From Porphyrobacter sp. IPPAS B-1204 (GTDB lineage Bacteria; Pseudomonadota; Alphaproteobacteria; Sphingomonadales; Sphingomonadaceae): DNA of 64,000 nt. The notes under the pieces were generated by a model that saw nothing but the letters and a program-made list of their open reading frames with translations, had not been told where the DNA came from and did no database searches. Position numbers and translations under genes: made by a program. Below, one piece after another: positions 8,648-17,428 of this stretch (position 1 is its first letter; each line of letters starts with the position of its first letter). The stretch spans positions 744,001-808,000 of the forward strand of contig RHGM01000003.1 of assembly GCA_003724185.1 (NCBI GenBank), read 5' to 3'.

Positions 8648-10096
8648 CTACCGCGTCGCCGCCACGGTGGTCTGGGCGGGCTTCATGAAACCGATATCGG
8701 CGGAGGCAAAGCGTCCGATATTGGGCGCAACCGAAGGCAGCTCGGATGGTGCGACGCCGAACCACAGGCCCAGTGTCGCGGAAAGCTCGTCGACCGATGT
8801 GGTCGGCAGCAGCCGCCCCTGCCCGACCTGGTCGTTGCTGGAGACCGAGACCTGCGGCGCACGCCCGTAGAAGCGCCCGCCGCGCACGCCGCCGCCGACG
8901 ATGAAGTGGTGCGCGCCCCAGCCATGGTCGGAGCCATCGCCATTCGATGACAAGGTGCGCCCGAAATCGGACGCGGTGAAGGTCGTGACATTGTCCGCGA
9001 CGCCCAGTTCCACCGTTGCGCGGTAGAAGGCATCGACCGCAGAATCCACCTGTCCCAGCAGCCCGTCATGCGTGCCGATCAGCCCGTCATGGTTGTCGAA
9101 CCCGCCCAGCGAGACGAGGAACACCTGCCGCGTCACCCCCAGCCGCCCGCGCGCCGCGATCAGTTGCGCGACCACCCGCAGCTGGTCCGCCAGACGGTTG
9201 CCGGTGCCAAAGCTGGTGTTCAGCGTCACGCTGCGCAGCGCATCATTGACGAAGGCGCCATACTGGATCGAGCGGTCGTTGAAGCGCGCATAATCGGCCG
9301 CCATGACGTTGCCAGACCCACTGCGCAGCAGCGTGGAAAGCGCCTGCGAGGCGGCAGCGGAGTTGAACAGGCGTCCGTTCTGCAAGGGGTTGTACAGCGT
9401 CGCCCCCGCTGGCGACACCTGATAGGGCACGGCAGTCTGGCCGCTCAGGAACACCGCGTTGCCGGTGGCATTGATCGCGGTGAACATCGCATTGGTGTTC
9501 GAACCCAGCGCCAGATCGCCCATCCGGCCGCCCCACCCCGTGCGCGAGCCTTCCGGCTGCGAGCTTTGCCAGGTCGATTGCTGGTCATTGTGCGAAAACA
9601 GCTTCGCCGGTCGCGGCACGCTCCCCGCGTCATACTGAGCGCGGGTCAGCGGGGCGATCAGCGGGCCGACATTGAGCAGCGGGGCCATCGCACCGGTATC
9701 GAACAGGGTCTTGAGGCGCGGCATGGTGGGGGCCAGCGCATAGGTGATGTCATCGGTCAGCTGCTGGTCGGACGGGGTCGCCAGCACGGTATTGGCAAGC
9801 GCATTGCGGCCGATTGCAATGCCCGATGCCTCCTCCGAACCGGCCGTTCCCCGGATCGCAGCATAACGCGCATAATTGGTGGCATCGAAGGGAATCAGCG
9901 TGTTCCCGTGATCGTTCCCGCCATACAGGAACACGCAGACCAGCGCCTTGTAACCGCCGCCGCCATTGAAGGCCGCCGCTTCGGCAAGGCCCGCAAGGTC
10001 AAGCGCGTAGGACGATGCCGCCCCCATCATCGCCAGCTGGCCGGAGCGCCTGAGGAACGCCCGCCGCTCGATTTCGATGCCCTTGCCGATGAACAT
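8648..10096 (-). CDS. DUF1501 family Tat-exported protein
   Basis: A 482-residue protein whose N-terminus has a twin-arginine type motif (RRAFLRRSG) and a hydrophobic stretch. FLYGGNDHGNTLIP, FSHNDQQSTWQ and DFGRTLSSNGDGSDHGWG match the DUF1501 family, which is related to the alkaline-phosphatase/sulfatase fold; these proteins are mostly of unknown activity. It lies 18 nt downstream of the DUF1800 gene on the same strand. The two families nearly always occur side by side, which suggests a functional pair in the periplasm or on the surface. Confidence 0.88.
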   Translation of the reverse strand: MFIGKGIEIERRAFLRRSGQLAMMGAASSYALDLAGLAEAAAFNGGGGYKALVCVFLYGGNDHGNTLIPFDATNYARYAAIRGTAGSEEASGIAIGRNALANTVLATPSDQQLTDDITYALAPTMPRLKTLFDTGAMAPLLNVGPLIAPLTRAQYDAGSVPRPAKLFSHNDQQSTWQSSQPEGSRTGWGGRMGDLALGSNTNAMFTAINATGNAVFLSGQTAVPYQVSPAGATLYNPLQNGRLFNSAAASQALSTLLRSGSGNVMAADYARFNDRSIQYGAFVNDALRSVTLNTSFGTGNRLADQLRVVAQLIAARGRLGVTRQVFLVSLGGFDNHDGLIGTHDGLLGQVDSAVDAFYRATVELGVADNVTTFTASDFGRTLSSNGDGSDHGWGAHHFIVGGGVRGGRFYGRAPQVSVSSNDQVGQGRLLPTTSVDELSATLGLWFGVAPSELPSVAPNIGRFASADIGFMKPAQTTVAATR

Positions 10097-10114
10097 GCCC
10101 GCGTCCCCCGAAGC

Positions 10115-11980
10115 TTACTTCTGAACCAGATAATCGGTGGAGGCGAGGATCAGCGCCACGCCGATCTGCACGCGCCGCAACCGGTCGGCGTTGGTCGAAC
10201 TGGCGGTCAGCACCACGTCCTCCATCGCTGTGCGGATGGTATCGCGAACGCCCGTGCTGAGCTGCCGGCCGGTCAGCAGCAGATCGAGCCGGTCAAGCAA
10301 TGCGGTGCTGTCCTGCGCGATCGAGACCTCGCTGGCGAAGTCGAGCGCGATATCGGCCACCGGCGTCCGCCCCCCAGTGATCGCACGTTCAAGGAAGTTG
10401 ACATAGCCCGCCACCGAGGTCTCGTTGACCAGCTGGAACTCGGGCGCGAGCAGGCCGCGATTGGCGATTTCTGTGTTGGCGGGGAAGTAGCCCGGGCGGA
10501 AGAAGTTGAACACCGATGGTGATCGCAGCGGGCTCTGCCCAAGCGCGCTCGCAGCGTCACTCAGGTCACCGACCAGCCAATTGCCGCTGTTCGACCGCGC
10601 ACCAAAGGTCCGCGCCAGCTGCACATAACGCAGCACCGGTTCGCGCAGCTTGCCGAAATTGGGATTGACGACCCCCGCCGGATCAAGCGCCTCATTGTCG
10701 GTAAGGATCGCCTTGAACACGGCCGCAAGATCCCCGCGCCGCCCTTGCCCGTTGTTGGCAAAGACAGCGGCGACGCGTCCGACATAGGCCGGCGAAGGAT
10801 TGCTCGTCACCAGCCTCTGGATCATCTGCTTCGCGAAGAAGGGCCCCACATTGGCATGATTGAACAGGTGATCGAGCGCGCGCCGCAGGCTTTCGGCTGC
10901 ATCGGTTCCGGCAGGGATCGTCAGGCCCAGAAAGGTCTTGGCTTCGTTCGAATGGAAGCCATTGGCCCGCGCCGGGACCCAACGCGCCGGGTTGGCCGTC
11001 ATCGGGCGGCGTGCATATTCGGGATCGGGGATCTGGCGCGTGCCGCCTACCTCGGGTGTGAAAGTGAGGCCAGCCTGATCGAAGTCATAGCCAGTGAACA
11101 CCTTGGCCAGCCCTGTCACATCCTCGCTTGTGTAGGTTTCGACAGGATTACCATTCACCAAACGGTTGGTGCCATCGGCGTTCAGTTCGAACAGCCCGAT
11201 GGTGAACAGCTGCATGACCTCGCGCGCGTAATTCTCGTCGGGCACGCGGCCGGTGCGGGGATCGGCGGCGCGGTTACCGCGGGTGTTGAGGAACACCCCC
11301 ATCGCGGGGTTCAGCGTGATATCCTGCAACAGGTCACGGAAATTGCCGAACGCGTGGCGGTTGAGGATGTCCCAGTATTCACCGATGGCAGGGCCTCGCC
11401 AGGTGAGGTTGATGCCGCCCAGCGACACCACGAAGAACTCCGACAGGGCAAAGGCGATCCGCTTGCGCACGGGATTGCCGCCCGACAGCAGCTGCGACCA
11501 GATCATGTAATCGCCGATGATCGCGGAATTGTAGAAACGGTTGGCATCGACGCGGTCGAGGCCACGGTCGGCGAAATAGCCGCGCGCGGTCTGGGAATTG
11601 GCCGCGACGAACTGGCGATCCAGCCACGGCCCGTAGCCTTCGCTGCGGACTTCGGCGATGGCCGCGGTAGACGCGACTAGCGAGGCCTGAAGCAGGAAGC
11701 GCGCGGCTTCGGCGTCAGTCTGGGGCTTGCGCACCGCGGCAACCGGCGGGCCACCACCACCGGTGTTGCCGCCTCCCGCGTTTCCGCCCCCACCCCCGCA
11801 GGCAGCGACCGCCAGAGCCAGCGTGCTTGCCGCAGCGGCCTTGACGTTTGGGGCGACAAGCGGCTGATCTATTGGAACGGACGATAGCAAAGCAGCATCG
11901 CCCTCCGGTGTCGGCTTCCGAGGCGCCTCCACCGTTTCGCTCCGCAGCAAGTCATCCTCATCATCACCCGGAAGATACAT
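10115..11980 (-). CDS. DUF1800 domain protein, probable lipoprotein
   Basis: A 621-residue protein. DUF1800 features seen are RFLLQASLVAST, the SDEFFVVS-like LSEFFVVSLGG region, ENYAREVMQLFTIG, FRPGYFP and a Cys-led Gly-rich linker. The lipobox-like AVAAC with a following poly-Gly stretch sits near residue 60 rather than at the N-terminus. The preceding 50 residues are acidic with no positive n-region, so either the export signal is atypical or the true start is misjudged. I kept ATG 11980 because GAGGGGG stands 7-8 nt upstream. Partner of the DUF1501 gene that follows it. Confidence 0.85.
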   Translation of the reverse strand: MYLPGDDEDDLLRSETVEAPRKPTPEGDAALLSSVPIDQPLVAPNVKAAAASTLALAVAACGGGGGNAGGGNTGGGGPPVAAVRKPQTDAEAARFLLQASLVASTAAIAEVRSEGYGPWLDRQFVAANSQTARGYFADRGLDRVDANRFYNSAIIGDYMIWSQLLSGGNPVRKRIAFALSEFFVVSLGGINLTWRGPAIGEYWDILNRHAFGNFRDLLQDITLNPAMGVFLNTRGNRAADPRTGRVPDENYAREVMQLFTIGLFELNADGTNRLVNGNPVETYTSEDVTGLAKVFTGYDFDQAGLTFTPEVGGTRQIPDPEYARRPMTANPARWVPARANGFHSNEAKTFLGLTIPAGTDAAESLRRALDHLFNHANVGPFFAKQMIQRLVTSNPSPAYVGRVAAVFANNGQGRRGDLAAVFKAILTDNEALDPAGVVNPNFGKLREPVLRYVQLARTFGARSNSGNWLVGDLSDAASALGQSPLRSPSVFNFFRPGYFPANTEIANRGLLAPEFQLVNETSVAGYVNFLERAITGGRTPVADIALDFASEVSIAQDSTALLDRLDLLLTGRQLSTGVRDTIRTAMEDVVLTASSTNADRLRRVQIGVALILASTDYLVQK

Positions 11981-12137
11981 TCGAGCGCCCCCTCGATGGC
12001 TTAACGCGCAAAGACTAGGAGACCCTTCGCTAACTTACGATAAATTTTCCTACGGGGTGAAAAGCGCCTGAGCGAAGCTGCTTGTGCGGTGCAAAGGTCA
12101 CGATCCGGCGGGACACGGCTGCGGCGCAGTCATGAGG

Positions 12138-13400
12138 TTACAGCGAGAAACGAACCCCGCCGACCATCCGCGATCGTTCCGAAAACTGTCCGAATATGCC
12201 GCGAGACGTGCCGTAAAACATATCGGCCCCGAGGAAGATCGCAAACCGGTCGTCGATCCGCCGGGAAAGTTCAAGCCGCACGAGGCCATCCGTGTCCGTC
12301 ACCGAATTCAGCCATTCGGCCCGGAGCGCGTGCAGATTGTCGCCGAAGTCTTTCTGGACCCGCAAGGTGGAGATGATGTCCGTTCGCGGGCGGACGAGCA
12401 CCTGTTCGGATGAGACGTGATCGGCGATCAGCTGCACATTGACATAGGTGCCGAGCGGGCCTGAAAAATCCGCGCCCACCCCGCTGACAATGCGATCGGC
12501 TTCGGCAACCTGTGCGCCAAGGGTGCCCGCGACCACGAAGCTGGCGTCCGGCGTCCATGCGGTCTCCAGCCTGCCCACGAACCCGCCGAATTGGCGAACG
12601 AATTCGAACCCGATCGTGTGCCTGCGCGGATGGCGCAGCGCGATGTTCCGGCCATCAAAAACGGGAACGCCATCCTGATCGATCCCGCGCACGATGGATA
12701 TGCGCAAATCGGTCGCATCGAGCCGATAGGACAGGCGGGCGGCGATCGTGGCGTCGCCAATCAGGTCGCCGCGACTGTCCCGCAGGATCGGCGGCAAGGG
12801 GCCGGTTGGCTGCAATCCTGCCAGAAACCGGGGTGCCTGCGGGAAGAAGGCCGCGCCCGGCTCGGCCAGCTGGTTCGCCGTGGGATCGGGCGCGAACACG
12901 AAATCGAGATCGATCCTGCCAATAATCGCCTGCATCCGTGCTGCCCATATCGCGATGCGATCAGGGCGCGGATCGCGTGCCAGTCCTTCGGTGAGGCGCG
13001 CAGGGCTGACCGTATCCACAATCCGCGCGCCATCGATTGATCCCCAGGCGATCTCCTGCTTGCCAAGCTTGAATTCCAGCGCACCAGCCGGGATCGAAAG
13101 GTAGAACTCGTCGATCTCCACGCGCAGGTCATCGCCATTAAGCAGCGGCGCTGAGATAGGGGAAAAACCGCTGCGCGCGCCTGTTCCGGTGTCGGACCCG
13201 GCAGCCTCGATCCGCAAGGACATGACCGCTTCGATGCCAGAGCCAAGCGCAAGGGTCGCCTCCGGCTCGATCAGCAGATTGGCCTTCGCCAGCCCGCCTT
13301 CGTCCAGCGCCACGATCAGCGCCCCGTCCACTGATTGCGCGCTCGCGGCAGTTCCCCCCAGACCTGCTGCAAGCGCGCACAGCGCAGCGACCAGCCTCAC
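12138..13400 (-). CDS. Outer-membrane barrel-like protein of an RND operon
   Basis: A 420-residue protein with signal peptide (ending ASAQS) and a middle that reads DEFYLSIP...EFKLGKQEIAWGS, a pattern shared with DUF1302/alginate-export-like outer-membrane proteins. It ends GGVRFSL, fitting a beta-barrel terminus. The GTG start at 13400 overlaps the stop of the preceding gene (GTGA), so it is the third gene of the MMPL - LolA-like - OMP unit. I infer it is the outer-membrane component or acceptor for what the RND protein moves. Confidence 0.7.
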   Translation of the reverse strand: MRLVAALCALAAGLGGTAASAQSVDGALIVALDEGGLAKANLLIEPEATLALGSGIEAVMSLRIEAAGSDTGTGARSGFSPISAPLLNGDDLRVEIDEFYLSIPAGALEFKLGKQEIAWGSIDGARIVDTVSPARLTEGLARDPRPDRIAIWAARMQAIIGRIDLDFVFAPDPTANQLAEPGAAFFPQAPRFLAGLQPTGPLPPILRDSRGDLIGDATIAARLSYRLDATDLRISIVRGIDQDGVPVFDGRNIALRHPRRHTIGFEFVRQFGGFVGRLETAWTPDASFVVAGTLGAQVAEADRIVSGVGADFSGPLGTYVNVQLIADHVSSEQVLVRPRTDIISTLRVQKDFGDNLHALRAEWLNSVTDTDGLVRLELSRRIDDRFAIFLGADMFYGTSRGIFGQFSERSRMVGGVRFSL

Positions 13401-14203
13401 GGCATGCGGCCGGAGGCACGGTCAAGCCGCGCTGGATCAAACAGGGTCTCGTCCGCGACTGACGCCTTGGCCAGCCCGGATACGGTGACAATCGTGGCCC
13501 TCCCGGTGACATGGTTGGTCACGGTAAAATCGGTCGCGGTCAGGGAAGCACCGACCTTTTCGAGCTTGCGGACCGACACGCTTTTCAGGCGCTTGCCGGC
13601 CGGATCGGTGAAGGTGATGGTCCGGGGAAACCAGGTGGCCGGATCGACTTCCGCGGTAAAGCCGCCATAGCCGATTTCCCGCGCGATCTGGGGCGTCTTG
13701 GCGGTGCCCTTCAGGATGTACCGCCCGTTGGCGGCGCGCCCCCCATAGGCAAAGGTGTAATCGCCAAGCCCGAAAATGAAGCTGTCCTTCACATCGCCGT
13801 ATGACATTTCGGTCCCCATGAAGCTGTCGGCCCGGTCGGATGCGGGAACGCGGCGGGTGCGGCTGGTCGCGGGGAGGTAGAGCCAGGTTTCGTCCGACTT
13901 GCTGGCCGCCTTGTGATCATAGCTGAGGAAGGATGTGCCGCGGATGGTGGCGGGCGTATCGAAGGCCAGCAGCAGGCGGTGCGTCGCCCCCGTTTCCGTC
14001 CGCAGCATCTTGGCCGCGCGGGTGCGCGACCGGCCCTGATCCTGCATCACAAAGGTGATCGTGCCCTTGCGCGGATCGGCATTGGGACGGTCGGCGATCT
14101 TCCTGGCAATCGTATCCCCCGTCATGCCCCCTTGCGCCGATGCGGCGAGCGAAAACGAAACGGTGGCTGCGGCCGAAACCGCGATCAGCGCCATTTTATG
14201 CAT
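13397..14203 (-). CDS. LolA-like outer-membrane lipoprotein-sorting protein
   Basis: A 268-residue periplasmic protein: signal peptide starting at MHKMALIAVS with cleavage near SAQG. The body shows the pattern I recall for the LolA-like family found next to RND exporters: TFVMQDQGRSR, TSFLSYDH, DETWLYLPATSRTRRV and FGLGDYTFAYGG. The ATG at 14203 lies inside the end of the MMPL gene (8-nt overlap) and its stop overlaps the GTG of the next gene. Probably it carries a hydrophobic cargo between the RND permease and the outer membrane. Confidence 0.82.
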   Translation of the reverse strand: MHKMALIAVSAAATVSFSLAASAQGGMTGDTIARKIADRPNADPRKGTITFVMQDQGRSRTRAAKMLRTETGATHRLLLAFDTPATIRGTSFLSYDHKAASKSDETWLYLPATSRTRRVPASDRADSFMGTEMSYGDVKDSFIFGLGDYTFAYGGRAANGRYILKGTAKTPQIAREIGYGGFTAEVDPATWFPRTITFTDPAGKRLKSVSVRKLEKVGASLTATDFTVTNHVTGRATIVTVSGLAKASVADETLFDPARLDRASGRMP

Positions 14204-16559
14204 GTGACGAACTCCATTTGCGTGAGGTGAAAGAAGCGATCGCCGGCACCAGCACCAGCGCGCCAAGCAGGCTGCCCAGTGCGGCAAAGGCGATCAGCAG
14301 GCCGAACCAGCGCAGCACCGGCGTTTCACTGAGGGCAACCACCGTGAAGCCCGCGCCGAGGCTGACGGCGCTGAAGAAGCAGGCGCGCATGACGGTGATG
14401 TAATTGCCTGAAAGCGCCGCGCTGAGGTCTTTCCCCCGCGCCATCCGGCTGCGCAGTTCCTGGACCAGATGAATGCCGAAATCGACGCCCAACCCAGCGG
14501 CAATCGCGGCGCACATGCTGGTCGCCGGGGCAAGATCGATGCGGGCAAGGCCCATCGCGGCATAAAGCAGCACGATCCCGGAAAGCACCGGCAGCATGGC
14601 AACGCTCGCCGCGACAAACCCGCGCAGCAGCACCCAGGTCGCGATCCAGACCATCAGGACCGCCGCCGCGATGGTAAAGGGATGGCTCGCTTTCAGCGCA
14701 TCCATCCAGCCATCATTGACGGCCATTCGCCCGCTGAGCGATGCCTTGAGCCCGGTCTCCTGCGACCATGCGCGGACGATGGCGCTGGCCTTCTGGATGA
14801 CCGGCTTGTTCGACGAATACTCGCCATTGTCGAGATAGCCGCGCACCATCGCGTAGCGCCTGCCGAAATCGAGCTGCGCGTTGAAATCCGCGGGGTCGCC
14901 GCTGGATTCGTAGAGGAACATGTATTGCGCGGGCGCATCGCTGCGGTCGGGGAGCGCGCCCGGAGGGGCAGCGTTCAGCCGCTCGTGCATCAGGCCGATT
15001 GCATCGCCATAGCTCGTCACCTTGCCCACTCCGGGAATCGCATTGATCCGCCGTTGCAGATCGACGATCTGGCTCACGGCGGTGGCCGTCAGCAGCGCCT
15101 CGTCCTCACCGCCGTCGATGATGACATCCAGAATGTTGCCGCCTGCAAATCGCGCGGCCAGCAGATCGTCGGCCACCAGCACATCATCGCCAGCGGCAAA
15201 ATAATTGCGCCGCTCGTAATCGAACTCGACCTGGGCAGCAGCGGCCAGCGCGCCGCCGACGATCGCAGCTGACAGCGCAAGAGCAAGGCCCGGGCGAAGC
15301 GCGCTCCACTGGGCGATCCGCGCCAGCGAGCTGTCAAGCAGCGGAGCGCGCGCCACCGATGGCGGAAGATCGGCGAGCCGCATCTGGATCAGCGGCAGCA
15401 CGGTCAGACTCAGCAGGCAGGCGACCATCACGCCGACCGCACCAACCAGGCCGAATTCGGCGATCGGCTTCATCGGCGAGCCGATGGCAAGGCCAGCAAA
15501 GCCGAGCGCCGTGGTCACGCTGGTCAGGATGATCGGCAGCGCGACCTTGTCGATGGCCGCCTCCATCGCCCGCGCCCGCGTCCCCAGCGGGTCGGCCGCG
15601 CGCGCGGTCTGGTAGGCGAGTGTCAGGTGAATGCAGTCAGCCACCGCAATCGCCATCACCACCACCGGCAAGGCTGTGGTGATGAGGTAGTATTTCGATC
15701 CGATCAGGCCAATCGCCCCGACCGCGCTCACCGCAGCGCCGATCACGACGACAATCGGGCCGATGATCGCCTGCCCGCGCCGCAGCGCCAGCAGCAGGAA
15801 CAGCCCGATCACAACGAAAGCGGCAGGCAGGAAGATTTTGGTGTCGCCTGCAATATGTTCGGCAAGCCGCGCGTTCATGGTTGCCACGCCCGAAAGATGC
15901 ACGCTGACGCCCGGCGGTGCGACCTCAAGCGCGAGATCGCGCAAGGCGGCAGTCACGGCTTCGGCGCGGTTGGGATCGGTCACGGGGACGATCACCATCA
16001 GCGCATCCTCCCTTTCGGAGACAAGCGTGCGCGCCAGCGCCGGCATCTGGCGGTAGAGCGCCAGCGAGGCCTGCGGGTCGATCGCTTCGGGATTGATGAT
16101 TTCAGGCGTTTCAAGATCGCCCGCAGCGCTCGCAAGGATCGCCTTTTCAGAGCCTATGCTGATGACGCCGGGCGCGGCGCCATCGAGCTTGGCGGCTTCA
16201 TCGGTGAAGCGGTCAATCGCGGCCAGCATCGGTGTGTTGAAGGCGCTGGTCCCGGGTTCCTGTGCAAAGACCACAATGGCCGGATCCTCCAGCCCGAATG
16301 TCTCGCGCGCCAGTTCCCGCGCCTGCCATGCCGGGTGATCGTGGCTCACGAACGCATCGACCGAAGGATCGCGCTCCAGCCAGCCAAGGCCCACCGCGAA
16401 CAGCGCGACCGGCAGCAAACCGATCAGCGCGCTGACCCACGGCAGGCCGAGGATGAGCGTCGAGACAGTAGGCCATTCGATGTCGGGAAACCCCGCATCC
16501 ATGATCGCGCAGCGTTGCACATCAAGGCGGTCGTTGCCGGATTGCTCTGGATTGGTCAT
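14196..16559 (-). CDS. MMPL/RND family transporter
   Basis: A 787-residue inner-membrane protein with the duplicated RND layout. TM1 lies near residues 25-50, a large periplasmic domain with segments such as DHPAWQARELARETFG follows, then five helices (around FFLPAAFVVIGLFLLLAL to LLSLTVLPLIQ), and the same pattern again ending in GSLLGALVLVPAIASF. Family knowledge: MMPL proteins use proton motive force to move lipids or hydrophobic molecules; hopanoid exporter HpnN and related exporters are relatives. Start ATG 16559 is preferred because AGGGG lies 8 nt before it. First gene of a three-gene unit with the LolA-like protein and outer-membrane protein. Confidence 0.85.
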   Translation of the reverse strand: MTNPEQSGNDRLDVQRCAIMDAGFPDIEWPTVSTLILGLPWVSALIGLLPVALFAVGLGWLERDPSVDAFVSHDHPAWQARELARETFGLEDPAIVVFAQEPGTSAFNTPMLAAIDRFTDEAAKLDGAAPGVISIGSEKAILASAAGDLETPEIINPEAIDPQASLALYRQMPALARTLVSEREDALMVIVPVTDPNRAEAVTAALRDLALEVAPPGVSVHLSGVATMNARLAEHIAGDTKIFLPAAFVVIGLFLLLALRRGQAIIGPIVVVIGAAVSAVGAIGLIGSKYYLITTALPVVVMAIAVADCIHLTLAYQTARAADPLGTRARAMEAAIDKVALPIILTSVTTALGFAGLAIGSPMKPIAEFGLVGAVGVMVACLLSLTVLPLIQMRLADLPPSVARAPLLDSSLARIAQWSALRPGLALALSAAIVGGALAAAAQVEFDYERRNYFAAGDDVLVADDLLAARFAGGNILDVIIDGGEDEALLTATAVSQIVDLQRRINAIPGVGKVTSYGDAIGLMHERLNAAPPGALPDRSDAPAQYMFLYESSGDPADFNAQLDFGRRYAMVRGYLDNGEYSSNKPVIQKASAIVRAWSQETGLKASLSGRMAVNDGWMDALKASHPFTIAAAVLMVWIATWVLLRGFVAASVAMLPVLSGIVLLYAAMGLARIDLAPATSMCAAIAAGLGVDFGIHLVQELRSRMARGKDLSAALSGNYITVMRACFFSAVSLGAGFTVVALSETPVLRWFGLLIAFAALGSLLGALVLVPAIASFTSRKWSSSHA

Positions 16560-16800
16560 GCGCATGTCCCCTGCGAGCCTTGCCCGGCTCACCATGGATC
16601 ACGCAGTCGCGCCGAAAATCCGGCCAAATTTTTCTTGCCAATCGTGCGTTTTCTCGACAAGTTTATGCCAACAAAGCACAATTTTGGGTCGCAATCCAAA
16701 AGTCCTCAGCCAGCACTGCGCGATTCCCGTGATGGCAAGGACAGGTTTGATTGCCTTCCGGCCTGTTGCGCCGTGATCGGATGCGAAAAGGAATTGAGCG

Positions 16801-17412
16801 ATGCTGCTGGACACGCAATCGGCCGATCATGGACAGGTGACAGCCTGCGAGGGCGAAGATTTCGCCGGTCTGATCGCCTATCAGCTTGCCGAGCGTCAAC
16901 GCGCCGAAGCACTGATTGCAGAGCATTATGATGTGCTGATCCGGATAGCCCGCGCCAAACGCCGCCGCAGCGGCCTGAGCGATACGGTCAGCACCGTCGA
17001 TCTGCTGCACGAGGCCTATGTGCGGATCGGCGGCAAGACGCTGTTTGCCGACGGCGACCATTTCATCCGGGCCGTCAATCTGGCGATGCGCCATGTCATT
17101 ATCGACCATGCGCGGCGAAAGCTGGCCGAAAAGCGCGGTGGCGGGCAAGGCATGGTCACGCTCGACGAGCGCACACCGATCTTGCCCGAATTCTCGGAAA
17201 CGCCTGAAGAACTGGTGGGCATCGGCCAATTGCTGCGTGCGCTGGAGGCGTGCAATCCGCGCTGGCTGCAGGTGGTGGACGCCCGTTATTTCGGCGGCAT
17301 GACCGAGGACGAGACCGCCAGCGTGCTTGGCGTATCGAGCCGCACTGTCCGCCGGGACTGGACCGATGCGCGGCAGTGGCTGGCCCAGCGGATGGGGCTG
17401 GCCGCCGCCTGA
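16801..17412 (+). CDS. ECF-type RNA polymerase sigma factor
   Basis: A 203-residue sigma factor. Region 2 spans LIAEHYDVLIRIARA...TVDLLHEAYVRIGG...NLAMRHVIIDHARRKLAEKR and region 4 is RYFGGMTEDETASVLGVSSRTVRRDWTDARQWL. HARRK and the TVDLLHEAY wording are typical of the Sigma70_ECF subgroup (PF07638/TIGR02999 as I recall), which is commonly encoded beside Ser/Thr protein kinases instead of an anti-sigma factor. Here the kinase gene is convergent, 16 nt away. I infer that activity of this sigma factor is controlled by phosphorylation from that kinase. Confidence 0.9.
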   Translation: MLLDTQSADHGQVTACEGEDFAGLIAYQLAERQRAEALIAEHYDVLIRIARAKRRRSGLSDTVSTVDLLHEAYVRIGGKTLFADGDHFIRAVNLAMRHVIIDHARRKLAEKRGGGQGMVTLDERTPILPEFSETPEELVGIGQLLRALEACNPRWLQVVDARYFGGMTEDETASVLGVSSRTVRRDWTDARQWLAQRMGLAAA

Positions 17413-17428
17413 GGCGCAGCATGAAAGG

